From Viridibacillus soli (GTDB taxonomy: Bacteria > Bacillota > Bacilli > Bacillales_A > Planococcaceae): 64,000 nt of DNA. Position 1 is the first letter of the stretch. Each line of letters begins with the position of its first letter. Position numbers and translations under genes: made by a program. A model generated the notes under the pieces. The model did not search any database. It was not told the DNA's origin and worked only from the letters and a program-made list of their open reading frames with translations. Where the stretch lies: positions 331,362 to 395,361 of the forward strand of contig NZ_JAEOAH010000003.1 in assembly GCF_016612995.1 (NCBI RefSeq), written 5' to 3'. This document shows, piece after piece, positions 20,101 through 30,920 of the stretch.

Positions 20101-23100
20101 ACTTCACACCATAATTCAGCAAGCTTTTCCTCTACATCATTTCGCGGTGCAATATACTCTATTTCACTATTTACATTAGGTTTAGGCAATGCTCTTTTAT
20201 CAATCTTGCCATTAGGTGTAAGAGGCATATGCTTAAGTAAGACAAAATAAGCGGGAATCATATAAGTCGGTAATTGCTTTAATAAGTGTTCTCGTAGATC
20301 ATGCACCATCACATCACTATTAGAAACAACATAAGCACAAAGGGAGTTATTAGATGCTTCAAGAACAACCATTGCTTGCTTTATATTTTTGTGTTTTAAT
20401 AGGGCTGCTTCAATTTCTCCGAGTTCAATTCTATACCCTCTTAGCTTTACCTGATCGTCAATCCTCCCAATGTAAGTGATATTTCCGTCCTCTGTCCATT
20501 TTCCCATATCACCAGTTTTGTACATTCTCTCCCCAGGAGTAAACGAATTGTGAACAAATTTCTCACTTGTTAAATCAGGCTGGCCTATATACCCTCTTGC
20601 TAATCTTTCACCAGCTAAGTACATTTCACCAGGGACACCGATTGGCTGAGGGTTACCGTACGAGTCAAGAATATAAATCTTCGTTCCTACTACAGGCTTA
20701 CCAATAAGAACATCTTTATTTGGTTGCATATCCCGGTAAATAGTGGAGATAACAGTATTTTCTGTAGGTCCATATTCATTGATGAGCTCTACACCGCCAA
20801 GTTTCTTTTTACTCTCATTAACTAAATCGACACTTGTCTTTTCTCCAACAAGGGTGACTATGTTTAAACTACTTAAATCGCTCGGTTCTGAAACTTGCAA
20901 CAGTGTGGAATAGAATGTAGGAATTGAAATAAAATGTGTAACTTTTTTATCTCTAATGTAATCTACTATACGCACTGCATCTTTTGTCTCTTCTGAACTT
21001 AGCAAAATAACTTCAGACCCTGAGATGATCGGCGTAAAAAAGCTAGTCAGGAAACCATCGAAAGCATGAGAAAACATCTGGAGTACAGTATTCGCACTAT
21101 CAAGCTTGTATTCATTCTTTCTCCACTGAATTGAACGAGAAATACTTTCATGTTCAACCATTACACCTTTTGGATTTCCAGTTGTACCAGATGTATAAAT
21201 GACATAAGCTAAGTCTTTCGGATCATTAAAATGTTCTAAGTTTGAGCCATCAATTGATTCATCAATTTTATCTATCATCATAACTGAGCAGTCTATGCCA
21301 ATTTTCGTAAGTTGATCTAATACTTGTATTGCCAAATCCCCATTTTCCACCAACAAAAGAGATATGTTACAATCTTCAATCATAAATGCAAGTCTTTCAG
21401 CGGGTTGCTCTGGGTGCAATGGAAGATAAGCTCCGCCTGATTTCAAAACACCAAGGATCCCAATTATTAGATCAAATGAGCTTTCTGCAAGGATACCAAC
21501 AATTTTTTCTTTTTGGATTCCCTTGTTTTTTAGCGTTCTACCTAGCTTATTTGCCGCAACATTTAATTCATCATATGTTAAGGTGTTAGAAATAAATAAA
21601 TGACAATCTGGAACATCCTTTTCATAAGAATGAATCGTAATAGCTGGTAAATTCGGAGTCTTTGCTACTTGTTCCTCAAATAATGTATGAAGAATAGTCG
21701 GTTTATTATCATCATAGGTGTCTTTGTTAAACTCGAATATTTTTTTCCTCCCAGATTTACTACACATATCTATTTCATAAATCTTTGACATTGGTTTTTC
21801 AGTAATATGCCTTAAAATATTGACATAATGTTCTGCTAAACGAATCAAAGTGCTTCTTTTAAAAAGAGTTGTAGAATAATCCAGACTAAAATGAATTTCA
21901 CCATTTTTCTCTATTGTATTTAATGCTATGTCAAAACTAGAAACTCCAGTACTATATTCATAGATTTTCATCGCCAGCTTTTTCGACTGTAACACTTCAT
22001 CATCGTTGTTTTGCATTGTAAATAGATGGTTAAATATTGGATTTTTACTTGGATCTCTATCAACACTAAGTTGGCTGACAAGTTCTTCCAACGGATAATC
22101 TTGGTAATCAAAAACTTGAAATATCTTATCTTTTATTTCCGTAAGATAATCCATAAAAATCTTGTTACCTGAAGGTAAACTGCGTACTGCTAAAGTATTG
22201 ACAAACATCCCGATAACACTCTCGGTTTCGAGATGGTTTCTCCCAGAAACTGGCGTACCAATTACAATATCCTCTTGTCCGCTATATTTAGCGAGCAATA
22301 TGTTGTAGGCTGCCAGCAAAACCATATACAATGTCGCCCCTGATTGTAAGGCTAAGTTATTTAAATGGTCGGCAAGGTCTAAATCTATACTGAAATATAT
22401 TGTATCTCCTTCAAAGTCCTTGATTGGCGGTCTTGTATAATCTGAAGGGAAATTTAAAGAAGGAATTCCATCTTTAAATTCATTTAACCAATAAGCTTCT
22501 TGTTTTTTCGCTTCTTCAGTTTGGAGGAACTGAAGAAGCCAAACAGAATAATCCTTATATTGTATTTTCTGTTTAGGTAAAACACGTCCGTCATATAATT
22601 CAACAAACTCTTTTAGGAATAAACTACCCGATAAACCATCAGCTATAATATGATGGAATTCGCAAAGAAGTATATATTTTTCAGAGTCTATTTTCATAAG
22701 AACTACTCTCAATAATGGCGGTTTCGTTAAATCAAATGGCTTAAGAATATTTTTAATTGTCTGCCCTATTTCTTCTTCATCTACTTCTAAATAAGAAATA
22801 GCTAGCTCAACTCTGTCACAAACCTTTTGTACTGGGACGTCGTCTACCATCTCAAACACGGTACGGAAAGATTCATGCCTTTGAATTAAAGAATGCAGCG
22901 CATATTCTAGCTTTTCTTGGTCAAGCTTTCCCTCAATAACGAGTGCACCTGACATGTTATTTCCAGTTGTTTCACCATATGTCTTTTGTAAGATAAAAAG
23001 CCTTTTTTGCGCTGGTGCTAACGGATAATACTCTAACTTCTCAACTGGATTAATCTTATCAATATTCTCTTGCTTATTTGTATGAAGACTTTTTGCTAAG

Positions 23101-26100
23101 TTTCTAATTGTTCTATTCTCAAACACCAATTTCAGAGGAACTTTTACTTGAAAAATTTTATTTACTCTTGAAGCGAGTGCTGCTATTTTTAAAGAATTTC
23201 CTCCTAATTTTAAAAAGTCATCATTAACGCTAATCCTATCAATCCCTAATATTTCACGCCAAATGTGAAGTAACCGTTCTTCTGTTTCGTTTTCCGGCAA
23301 GCTACTATTGTCAAATCTATCTGATATTTGTTCTGGATTTCTATAATAATCAAATGAATTCACTTCGCTCGCTTCCCCTAAATATTTCACCTTTCCACCC
23401 GGAAGATATTTAGCCATTTTCCCTGTATGAACTAACTCAGCATTTTCTATTTTTCTATTTTTACTAATACAAATTTCGCCTATAGAGCTGATAGGAACAG
23501 GTTTACTTTCTTCATCCAAAATTAATACACATACTTCGCTGCTGTTAGACAGCTCAAAATTATTCAATAGATCAGGAGCCTCACTTTTTAAGCTCTGCTT
23601 AATTTTCTCCTGTTCTGAGCTTAACATTCTAGTAAGATCGTCTTTAGAATATATAGGAAGATTACAAACAGCTGAGTTTGCATTTTCAACAACTGCATGT
23701 AGTAAGCTTTCAAAATGCATCATCCATGCTTGTACTGTTTCATCAGTAAATTTATCGGTATTATAATCGCAATGAATATGCAATCTTGCATCTATTTCGA
23801 CCACGTTTAAAAAGATGTCGTAGTTTACATAGCCAATTGGATAAGCAACATAACACGCCTTCCTCCCCGCAAAATCTGGCAGTTGAATAGAGGGATCCAT
23901 GTTAAATATAATATCCAAATTCGGAATATGGTCTTGGTCTAGTTCGTCAACTAACATTGGAAGTGTAACTTTCTGGTGCTCATTCAGCATCATAATTTGT
24001 TCTCTCACTGAAGTTAAATAATCAGCAAAAGACATATTAGCAAACACTTTACTGTATAATGGAAGTAAATTTGTACACTGCCCTACTAAATTGTGATCCT
24101 CCATTGAGAGCTGACCTGCGAACGGTATTCCCACTACAATTTTTTTTTGTGATGTAAGTCGAAATATTAATGTTTTGAATGTTGTTAATAAAGTGATAAA
24201 CAATGTATTGTTATGTTGTAAGCTGACGCTTTTTAGTTTGTTGCATAATTCAGTGTCTAATACAACATTTGTTCTCGCTCCACGGAAAGTCTTTAAATAA
24301 TTTTCGGGAAAATCGCTCGGCAACTGCGCTATTGTCTTTAAACCAGTAAATTGCTTCGCCCAAAAAGAGAGAGCTTTCTTAATTTCAGAACCATTTCGAA
24401 TACTTTGATTCCAATTTACGTATTCCCTAAATAATACAGGTTCCACTAATTCGTATGGAAGTTTACGAACCTTTGCTGTATATATCTTTGCTAGCTCATT
24501 TATTAATACTCCAATAGACCATCCGTCACAGATAATATGATGAGCAGTGAAAACTAACAACTGTTTGTTATCATTTAGACTCAATACACTTAGTCTGATT
24601 AAAGGACCGTTTACTAAATCAAATACCCTACTCTTATCTTGTTCAAACCATTCCTTTAGACTTTCTGTTTGTGAATTAAAGGGTAAATTTGAGAAATCGT
24701 ATAATTCCGTTTTTACTGAAAATTCAGAAACAACTTCTTGAAAATCACCATCTGCATGAATGCGAGTTCGCAACGCTTCATAATGTGAAACGACTTTTTG
24801 AAAAGCCTTGTCTAATATATTTATATCCAATTGACCATTTATTTCAAAAAGGACAGACTCATTACATGCAGCAGAACCTTCTTCCCCCATTTGTGAGGCA
24901 ATCCAAATTTGTCTTTGTTCTTCTGTTAAAGGAAGAGCAGATGCGGTATTAGCTTGATCTCCCCCATATATTTTATTAACCGATATTTGCTGTAATGCGT
25001 TAAGCAAATTTGTGTTAGATGAATTGCGTTTAGTTGTTGAAGGAGGCGGATCAGGAAGAAAACCTCCATCTTGCATTTCATGAATTGTTTCTGTTACAGC
25101 ATTGACAATTTTGATTATGTCTTCATTTGAATGAGCAGTCGATAAGAAGCAGTTTCTACCTTCCCAAATATAGATTCCTTTGTTAATTAAATGATAGTAA
25201 AACAATTCTAAATCACCGTTTAATACAAAACGGAATAGTGAACCAAAATAAACCACTTTTATCGGCACACCCGAGTCTTCTAATACACTGTTAAGTTCGT
25301 TAGCAAGTAATTCTGTTTTTTTGTTCAAATGTTCTAATACATGAGAACCCTCTTGTTTTAAATAATTTAGTACAGCCTTAGTAGTTGACATAGCAAGAGG
25401 ATGATGAGAAAACGTTCCAGCCACAAATGTTCGTCTATTTTCATGAGGAGGATAAGAGTCATCACCAAAGCTCCACATCCCCCCATCAATTCCGTCCATA
25501 TACTTTGCTGTTCCAGCTACAATACCAATCGGCATTCCTCCACCGACTACTTTTCCATAAGTGACGAGATCAGCGTCAATTCCGAACCAAGCTTGTGCGC
25601 CTCCAGTCTGGATGCGAAAACCTGTAATTATTTCATCAAAAATAAGTGCTGTTCCAAGCTGTGTCGTCAGCTCTCTCAATTTTTTCAAATATGCTTTCGG
25701 TTTAAAATCAGGTCTTCGGCTTTGAACAGGTTCCACGATAACCGCAGCAATATCTTTTCCGAAGCTTTTAATCACCTCTAAAGATTCCTCTGTTCCATAA
25801 TTAAGAACAATTACATCATCAACCATGCTCTGGGTAATACCTGGTGCTAATGGTGTAGACTTAATATTGTCATTTCCAACTCCCCCCAACGCAAGGACAC
25901 CATCATAAGTTCCATGATATGATCCTGCAAAAATGACAATCTTCGAACGTCCAGTTGCAGCACGGGCAAGACGTAAAGCTACCATAACAGCTTCCGTACC
26001 GGAGTTATAAAATGCTACTCGCTCTACACCAGTCATTTCACAAATGGCATTGGCTACTTCTCCAGCCAGCTTTGACATTGGACCGATTGGCATTCCTAAT

Positions 26101-29100
26101 GCAAGTTCTTTGTTTAATGCTTCTCTTATAAATTCTGGATTATGTCCGAATAAATTGACACCGAATCCCATTGTTAAATCAATATATTCATTTCCATCAA
26201 CATCCCAAATTTTTGAACCGTTCGCTTTATCGGCAATAATTTGATAAACTAATTCCTTTAGAATCGGTCTAAATCCAGCGATATTTCGATTGTTTGCATA
26301 AACGGAACGATAAAATTGAGTCAATGACTTCGTACCTTTTGTCCGTTCAGTGTACTGTTCAATTAAATTTTCTAAATGCTTTCTCTGCCTCGGAGTTAAA
26401 TAATCTGTCTGATTCAATTGTATTTGTCGATAAGGAATAAAACTTTTACCTGTAGAAGAATGTTCATTTGGAATTACTTCAACAGTTGCTGCCGCCTCGG
26501 CACTATTTTTTTTTATAGTATTATAAATATCGTTATGCATATGTTGATTCGATTCGGTCACGGACATTTCTTGAGGAGAATGTCCAAATTGAACTAGATC
26601 AAGCTGTCGTTGTAAAATTGATAATTGCTGCTCAATCATACGTTCCATGAACGTGTTTTGTTTTACATTTACACGGTTCTCATCAGGAATCTCTGCCTGA
26701 TGATTTAAATCCGATATTTCCTTAGTCTCTTGTATTTGTTCCTTAGCCGTTCTTAATGGAGTATCAACGAGATTACAAAGATGCTCAACCAATGTATGAG
26801 GTGTTGAAAGGTTACTGAACAATTCATTCAAAGGTATGGCGACATGAAACGTTTCGTTAATTAGGTTTTTCATTTGAGTCAACGAGATAGAATCAAGCCC
26901 CATTGCTAAAAATTGTGTATTCACATCAATCTTGTTAACGGGAATACTAGTTATTTTAAATATCATTTCTTTCAATGTATTTAGTATTTGCTCATTGTGC
27001 TCATTCATTTGAACTATAGGCTCCCTATTAATATTACTATTGTGTATAACATTATCCTGTTTAGATGCAATCTCAGGAATGTTAATCCAACATCTATTTT
27101 GTTCAAACGGATATAAGGGGATGCTTACTCTAGATGGTTTATTGAACTGATACAGTTGATCCCAGTTTATTTGTGCTCCTTTTACATACGAATCACCTAT
27201 ATCATGTAAGATTCCCTCATTTTCTCCATGCCTTGTGATAAATTCAAGTAATCTTATATTTGCTGTTTCAGTTAATTTCCATAACTCAGCTTCGGTTGTT
27301 TCCCCATTTTTTGAATTTTGAAAAGAATCAGGTACTATTCGGAAGAAACCAGTATATACTCCTTTAACTGAAGTGTAATCGTTCCGATTTGTAATAGCCT
27401 GTAACTTTTCTTTTAAGTCATTAACACTATTAACGACTAAAGCAATTCTATAATTAAAATGTGTTCTCCCTATATTAGAGGTATAACAAATGTCCGGTAA
27501 ATCACTATTTGTTTTTCCATCTAAGAAAGTGATATATTCACGAATAATACGTTCTAATGTCAATTCACTTTTGGCAGACAGTGTTAAAATATTCGATTTA
27601 GCATGTTGTAATTCAATTACATGTTTTTCTTTTATATACTCTTCTAACACAACATGACAGTTTGTTCCGCTAAAGCCAAATGAACTAACCCCACACGTGC
27701 GCGGTACATTATCAGTTTCCCAATTCGCTAACTGCTTGTTAACGTATAATGGGGATTGTTCAAATTTAATGTTGCGATTTGGTTTCTCAAAATGAACGAT
27801 AGGTGCTATTTTTTTGTTCTTTATAGACAGAATTGCTTTGATTAGACTAGCAATTCCTGCTGCTTCATACAAATGACCGATGTTTGTTTTCACTGATCCA
27901 ATTGCACAAAATTGCTTTTTTGTTGTATATTTTTCGAAAGCCTTTTGCAAACCATCAATTTCAATTGGATCTCCAAGTTTCGTCCCTGTTCCATGAGTTT
28001 CGATATAAGTAATTGTTTCTGGTTCAACCCCTGCCTCATTCCACGCTTTCGTAATGACATCTGCTTGAGCTAATGAATTTGGTGCAGTAATTCCTACTGT
28101 TGTTCCATCTTGATTAATAGCGGTTCCCTTAATAACTGCGTATATTTGATCGCCATCACGAATCGCTTTATCTAAAGGTTTTAGTAAAATAGATGCTACA
28201 CCTTCTCCACAACCTGTCCCATCTGCGTCATCGTCAAATGTCCTAGCTTTGGAATTAGATGATTCCATCCCAAGGTCTGTTTTGAATGGCAATAATATCG
28301 TTTTAACCCCACCTGCGATAGCCATATCACAGTCCCCGTTAATAATTCCTTTGCATGCTAAGTGCACAGCTACTAACGAGGAAGAACAAGCCGTATCGAC
28401 TGTTACTGCAGGTCCTTTTAAGTCAAGAAAGTATGAAATTCTGCTCGATAAAATTGAAGGTAAATTCCCGACTGCATGGTCTGACAATGTATCTGGTCGA
28501 ACCTCAGTTACCAATCTTTCGTAATCAAAGCTTGTTTTGGAAAAACCGACATAAACTCCAACATTCTCACTAGAAATTCCGTCTCCAGCATAGCCAGCGT
28601 CTTCAAGTGTATGCCATGCTGTTTGTAAAAATAATTTTTGATTAGGATCCATTAATGCAGCTTCTTTTGGAGTTATTTTGAAAAATTCATAATCAAATTT
28701 GTCAATTTCCTCAAGATAACCACCTTCAACAAGCTTCGCTTGATCTTTGTTTATCTTGAGATGAGATACATACCTTTCCGTATCTTTTTGTCTTGCTTTA
28801 GGATACTCCCTTACGCAGTCACTTCCTTTAATAAGGTGATTCCAATAATCCTCAATGTTACGAGCCATAGGAAATTTTCCAGAAATACCGATAACCGCTA
28901 TGTCGTTTTCCCTTTGCTCTTTTATGCTACTTATTTTGTCACTTAATTGATCTTTTCGCTCCGCTGTTAAAAACAACGCTAATTTGGATAGTGTCGGATA
29001 TGCAAAAAGGTCCGTCACAGACATTGAAATATTAAACTTACTTTCAATTTGGTCTGTAATTTGCACGAGCTGGATTGAAGTTGCCCCAATATCAAAATAA

Positions 29101-30920
29101 CTATCATGAACTCCAATAAAATCCGTTTTCAAAATTTCTTTGCAAATTTTTATCAACTTTTCCTCTGCTTCATTTTTTGAAACGATTCTCATTTTTTGTG
29201 GTAACATCTTTAAGCGTTCTTGAATTTGTTTAGAAATCAATGAATATTCACCGTTTCGGTAATTTTCACTCAATTTATAACGTTCGACTTTACCGCTTGT
29301 GGTTTTTGGAATTTTTCTTATGGGTATAATATCTGTCGCATTCCAACCACCTTTCATATTTATGTGCTTCCTTAATTCTTTTGCAAGAGGGATGAAATCT
29401 TCTATACCTTTCTTATACCAAATAAATATAACAATTTTATCTTCCTGTGAATTTAAGTCTGGTACACCACATACAACCACATTGCCAAGCTCAATACCAT
29501 TAACTTCCTCTGCCACTCGTTCTAGATCATGAGGGAAATAATTTTGTCCGTTTATTAAAATAATATCTTTGGAACGTCCAATGATTACTAAATGATTATT
29601 TCTTAAAAATCCTATATCCCCCGTTTTCAACCATCCATCATCGGTCATTACTTTTTCCGTTGCTTCTTTGTTGTTGTAATAACCTCTAGTAACGCTCTTC
29701 CCTTTTATTTGAATATGACCGACCGTGTTCTCATTTAATTTTTTATTTTGTTCATCACATATTCTTATATAACAATCATTAATCGCAGGCCCTACATCTA
29801 AAAAAGCGACGCATCTCGAATCACTTTTATTGACCTCCTGTACGACATCACCGATATTTAAATGCTCCCTGTTGAGATGAATGGCATTAAATTGTTCATT
29901 TTCTTTATATAGTGGTGGAATAGAAATTCCTACAGAACCTTCCGCCATACCATATGTAGTGTACATAGTTGATTTTTTCAAACCATATGTAGATAGTTCA
30001 TGTAAAAATTGATTACAAACATCTACCGAAATCGGTTCTGCACCATTGTAAATGACTCGAATATGAGACAAGTCCCATTGAGTTGCAATTTTATGTTTAA
30101 AAGACGATAAGAAGTATTTGTATCCAAAATTAGGTGAACCAATTACTGTTATTTTATGTTCATTTACTTTTTTCAGCCATAAAGTCGGTCGACGAACAAA
30201 GAGTGCAGTCGGTAAAAGGTATTGGCTTACATTAGAAATAATCGGCACTAAATGAAATGCAATTATACCCATATCATGAGTAAGTGGCATCCAACTTAGG
30301 AAAGAATCATTTGATCCATACTCAGATCTGTTGATAATTGCATATACATTTGTCATTAAGTTTTCATGGGTAAGTATTACTCCTTTAGGATCACCAGTTG
30401 AACCAGAAGAAAACTGAATAAATGCAATTTCATTTGGTTTTGGCTTGTAAACCTTTCCATGTCGAGAAGCTTTAGCAATTTCATCAATCATGATTACTTT
30501 TTCATTCATTTCATTTAAAACATGACCATAATTATATTTTTCTGAAAATTCCTCTATTTTTTCCAGTACCTTATCTGTTGTGATTAAATGAGGATTAGTC
30601 ATAACCTCCCATACATTAAATAACTTTTGTTTATGTTCATCATTATTTCCGACTGTAATAGGAACAGGGATGATACCGCCTAATAAACAAGCCCAAAATA
30701 CATAAAGAAAATGCTCGTTATCATCAATTTGAAAAACTAATTCTTCTCCGCGTTTAACTCCTTTTAATTGCAGATGGTATAAAACTTCAAGTGCCTTATT
30801 ATATAAATTTTTGTATGAAAGATATTTTTCATTTTTATCACCAGAGATAAAAGTAATCCCTTTGTCATCGATCATTTTTCTAGATTCTATAGCTTCTACT
30901 AAGGTTTCGTATTTTATCAT
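17136..30920 (-). CDS. Iturin-like hybrid acyl-ligase/PKS/aminotransferase/NRPS synthase
   Basis: About 4594 residues. Domains in order, approximate residues: fatty acyl-AMP ligase 1-560 (FSSGSTGDPKG); ACP1, Ser near 614; ketosynthase 677-1105 with DTACSSS near 841 and both His; ACP2, Ser near 1343; PLP aminotransferase 1460-1960 with TYGKVVGGG near 1790; C1 1985-2420 (HHIICDG); an A-domain stump near 2460-2520; PCP1, Ser near 2577; C2 (HHIIADG near 2758); A, complete, with pocket D-G-T-I-T-V-E-V-I-K, close to a known Tyr code; PCP2, Ser near 3625; epimerase (HHLVVDGVSWR near 3807); C3 (HHILMDG near 4278). The front half matches MycA/ItuA. GGGAGG lies 8 nt before the ATG at 30920; a TTG at 30938 is upstream of that site. 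It should make a beta-amino fatty acyl chain and add D-Tyr. Confidence 0.93.
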   Translation of the reverse strand: MIKYETLVEAIESRKMIDDKGITFISGDKNEKYLSYKNLYNKALEVLYHLQLKGVKRGEELVFQIDDNEHFLYVFWACLLGGIIPVPITVGNNDEHKQKLFNVWEVMTNPHLITTDKVLEKIEEFSEKYNYGHVLNEMNEKVIMIDEIAKASRHGKVYKPKPNEIAFIQFSSGSTGDPKGVILTHENLMTNVYAIINRSEYGSNDSFLSWMPLTHDMGIIAFHLVPIISNVSQYLLPTALFVRRPTLWLKKVNEHKITVIGSPNFGYKYFLSSFKHKIATQWDLSHIRVIYNGAEPISVDVCNQFLHELSTYGLKKSTMYTTYGMAEGSVGISIPPLYKENEQFNAIHLNREHLNIGDVVQEVNKSDSRCVAFLDVGPAINDCYIRICDEQNKKLNENTVGHIQIKGKSVTRGYYNNKEATEKVMTDDGWLKTGDIGFLRNNHLVIIGRSKDIILINGQNYFPHDLERVAEEVNGIELGNVVVCGVPDLNSQEDKIVIFIWYKKGIEDFIPLAKELRKHINMKGGWNATDIIPIRKIPKTTSGKVERYKLSENYRNGEYSLISKQIQERLKMLPQKMRIVSKNEAEEKLIKICKEILKTDFIGVHDSYFDIGATSIQLVQITDQIESKFNISMSVTDLFAYPTLSKLALFLTAERKDQLSDKISSIKEQRENDIAVIGISGKFPMARNIEDYWNHLIKGSDCVREYPKARQKDTERYVSHLKINKDQAKLVEGGYLEEIDKFDYEFFKITPKEAALMDPNQKLFLQTAWHTLEDAGYAGDGISSENVGVYVGFSKTSFDYERLVTEVRPDTLSDHAVGNLPSILSSRISYFLDLKGPAVTVDTACSSSLVAVHLACKGIINGDCDMAIAGGVKTILLPFKTDLGMESSNSKARTFDDDADGTGCGEGVASILLKPLDKAIRDGDQIYAVIKGTAINQDGTTVGITAPNSLAQADVITKAWNEAGVEPETITYIETHGTGTKLGDPIEIDGLQKAFEKYTTKKQFCAIGSVKTNIGHLYEAAGIASLIKAILSIKNKKIAPIVHFEKPNRNIKFEQSPLYVNKQLANWETDNVPRTCGVSSFGFSGTNCHVVLEEYIKEKHVIELQHAKSNILTLSAKSELTLERIIREYITFLDGKTNSDLPDICYTSNIGRTHFNYRIALVVNSVNDLKEKLQAITNRNDYTSVKGVYTGFFRIVPDSFQNSKNGETTEAELWKLTETANIRLLEFITRHGENEGILHDIGDSYVKGAQINWDQLYQFNKPSRVSIPLYPFEQNRCWINIPEIASKQDNVIHNSNINREPIVQMNEHNEQILNTLKEMIFKITSIPVNKIDVNTQFLAMGLDSISLTQMKNLINETFHVAIPLNELFSNLSTPHTLVEHLCNLVDTPLRTAKEQIQETKEISDLNHQAEIPDENRVNVKQNTFMERMIEQQLSILQRQLDLVQFGHSPQEMSVTESNQHMHNDIYNTIKKNSAEAAATVEVIPNEHSSTGKSFIPYRQIQLNQTDYLTPRQRKHLENLIEQYTERTKGTKSLTQFYRSVYANNRNIAGFRPILKELVYQIIADKANGSKIWDVDGNEYIDLTMGFGVNLFGHNPEFIREALNKELALGMPIGPMSKLAGEVANAICEMTGVERVAFYNSGTEAVMVALRLARAATGRSKIVIFAGSYHGTYDGVLALGGVGNDNIKSTPLAPGITQSMVDDVIVLNYGTEESLEVIKSFGKDIAAVIVEPVQSRRPDFKPKAYLKKLRELTTQLGTALIFDEIITGFRIQTGGAQAWFGIDADLVTYGKVVGGGMPIGIVAGTAKYMDGIDGGMWSFGDDSYPPHENRRTFVAGTFSHHPLAMSTTKAVLNYLKQEGSHVLEHLNKKTELLANELNSVLEDSGVPIKVVYFGSLFRFVLNGDLELFYYHLINKGIYIWEGRNCFLSTAHSNEDIIKIVNAVTETIHEMQDGGFLPDPPPSTTKRNSSNTNLLNALQQISVNKIYGGDQANTASALPLTEEQRQIWIASQMGEEGSAACNESVLFEINGQLDINILDKAFQKVVSHYEALRTRIHADGDFQEVVSEFSVKTELYDFSNLPFNSQTESLKEWFEQDKSRVFDLVNGPLIRLSVLSLNDNKQLLVFTAHHIICDGWSIGVLINELAKIYTAKVRKLPYELVEPVLFREYVNWNQSIRNGSEIKKALSFWAKQFTGLKTIAQLPSDFPENYLKTFRGARTNVVLDTELCNKLKSVSLQHNNTLFITLLTTFKTLIFRLTSQKKIVVGIPFAGQLSMEDHNLVGQCTNLLPLYSKVFANMSFADYLTSVREQIMMLNEHQKVTLPMLVDELDQDHIPNLDIIFNMDPSIQLPDFAGRKACYVAYPIGYVNYDIFLNVVEIDARLHIHCDYNTDKFTDETVQAWMMHFESLLHAVVENANSAVCNLPIYSKDDLTRMLSSEQEKIKQSLKSEAPDLLNNFELSNSSEVCVLILDEESKPVPISSIGEICISKNRKIENAELVHTGKMAKYLPGGKVKYLGEASEVNSFDYYRNPEQISDRFDNSSLPENETEERLLHIWREILGIDRISVNDDFLKLGGNSLKIAALASRVNKIFQVKVPLKLVFENRTIRNLAKSLHTNKQENIDKINPVEKLEYYPLAPAQKRLFILQKTYGETTGNNMSGALVIEGKLDQEKLEYALHSLIQRHESFRTVFEMVDDVPVQKVCDRVELAISYLEVDEEEIGQTIKNILKPFDLTKPPLLRVVLMKIDSEKYILLCEFHHIIADGLSGSLFLKEFVELYDGRVLPKQKIQYKDYSVWLLQFLQTEEAKKQEAYWLNEFKDGIPSLNFPSDYTRPPIKDFEGDTIYFSIDLDLADHLNNLALQSGATLYMVLLAAYNILLAKYSGQEDIVIGTPVSGRNHLETESVIGMFVNTLAVRSLPSGNKIFMDYLTEIKDKIFQVFDYQDYPLEELVSQLSVDRDPSKNPIFNHLFTMQNNDDEVLQSKKLAMKIYEYSTGVSSFDIALNTIEKNGEIHFSLDYSTTLFKRSTLIRLAEHYVNILRHITEKPMSKIYEIDMCSKSGRKKIFEFNKDTYDDNKPTILHTLFEEQVAKTPNLPAITIHSYEKDVPDCHLFISNTLTYDELNVAANKLGRTLKNKGIQKEKIVGILAESSFDLIIGILGVLKSGGAYLPLHPEQPAERLAFMIEDCNISLLLVENGDLAIQVLDQLTKIGIDCSVMMIDKIDESIDGSNLEHFNDPKDLAYVIYTSGTTGNPKGVMVEHESISRSIQWRKNEYKLDSANTVLQMFSHAFDGFLTSFFTPIISGSEVILLSSEETKDAVRIVDYIRDKKVTHFISIPTFYSTLLQVSEPSDLSSLNIVTLVGEKTSVDLVNESKKKLGGVELINEYGPTENTVISTIYRDMQPNKDVLIGKPVVGTKIYILDSYGNPQPIGVPGEMYLAGERLARGYIGQPDLTSEKFVHNSFTPGERMYKTGDMGKWTEDGNITYIGRIDDQVKLRGYRIELGEIEAALLKHKNIKQAMVVLEASNNSLCAYVVSNSDVMVHDLREHLLKQLPTYMIPAYFVLLKHMPLTPNGKIDKRALPKPNVNSEIEYIAPRNDVEEKLAELWCEVLDVKRVGIMDNFFHFGGDSIKAIQVAARAVEYDLNLDVKDLLKHQTILEVSKYVTTTITRISQDEVVGEIPITPIQSWFFTQKFAESNHFNQSVLLFKKDGFDHDNVYESLKNIVAHHDALRMIYSIKGEEVIQQNQADTLFGFKVCDLKPTEDFMEQMIQRVNELHSSISLEHGPLLNAIVFKAEQGDYLAIVIHHLVVDGVSWRVILEDFTAAYVQVKNRSKVSLQDKTHSYKIWSNALHRYANSPQLLSEIKHWRDMETVQTVTLPKDGKTEENHIIDGAVVTTTLSKEETEQLLKDAHHTFNTNVNELLLTALGLTLKQWVGEGNIPINIEGHGREKVVEGINVLRTVGWFTSQYPILLDTSQMGELSYAIKYTKESIRQVPNKGIGYGILKYLTTKENKRNLKFKLNPEVNFNYLGQFPEESEHDLFAVTNVNFGQPVSLKQHRQYTLDIDAIIINGKLQVNINYNKHEYDHSTITKLTEAYKNNLVLVIKHCITKKYPELTPDDFGIQTLSIEELDIFMEKYGGEISKVYTLSPMQNAMLLNWLRDSTSSAYFQQVLFKMSGLIDIKLLENSFNKLIERHDILRTVFEYHNLKQPHQVVMRKRPIEIRIKDLTHLNGEKQKQYIDKFKQEDLSHTFDLSKDLLMRMTLFKTSANTSKFLWSFHHILMDGWCIGILIRELYLFYRSSMEKEQVHLEEAIPYHNYINWLERQDKSGSLAYWKKYMSDYMSNCYLPDYQNGLSKILNDRREVNFVISRNDYKALKDISKKEKVTVSTVFQTIWGILLQKYHHLDDVVFGVVVSGRPYDLQDIENIVGLFINTIPLRIQCNQKERFSDILKKVHEDMIHGNKYSYVSLAEIQANVNGGEALFNSVISFENYVYRDEFQRIISQKDERGFTISDIEELEQTNLDLTIVLEPEEEGMKAKLIYNANVCNQDFINSIEDYMNEIVQQVINNPDINISEISILPQYSLNQVLQDFNEEL

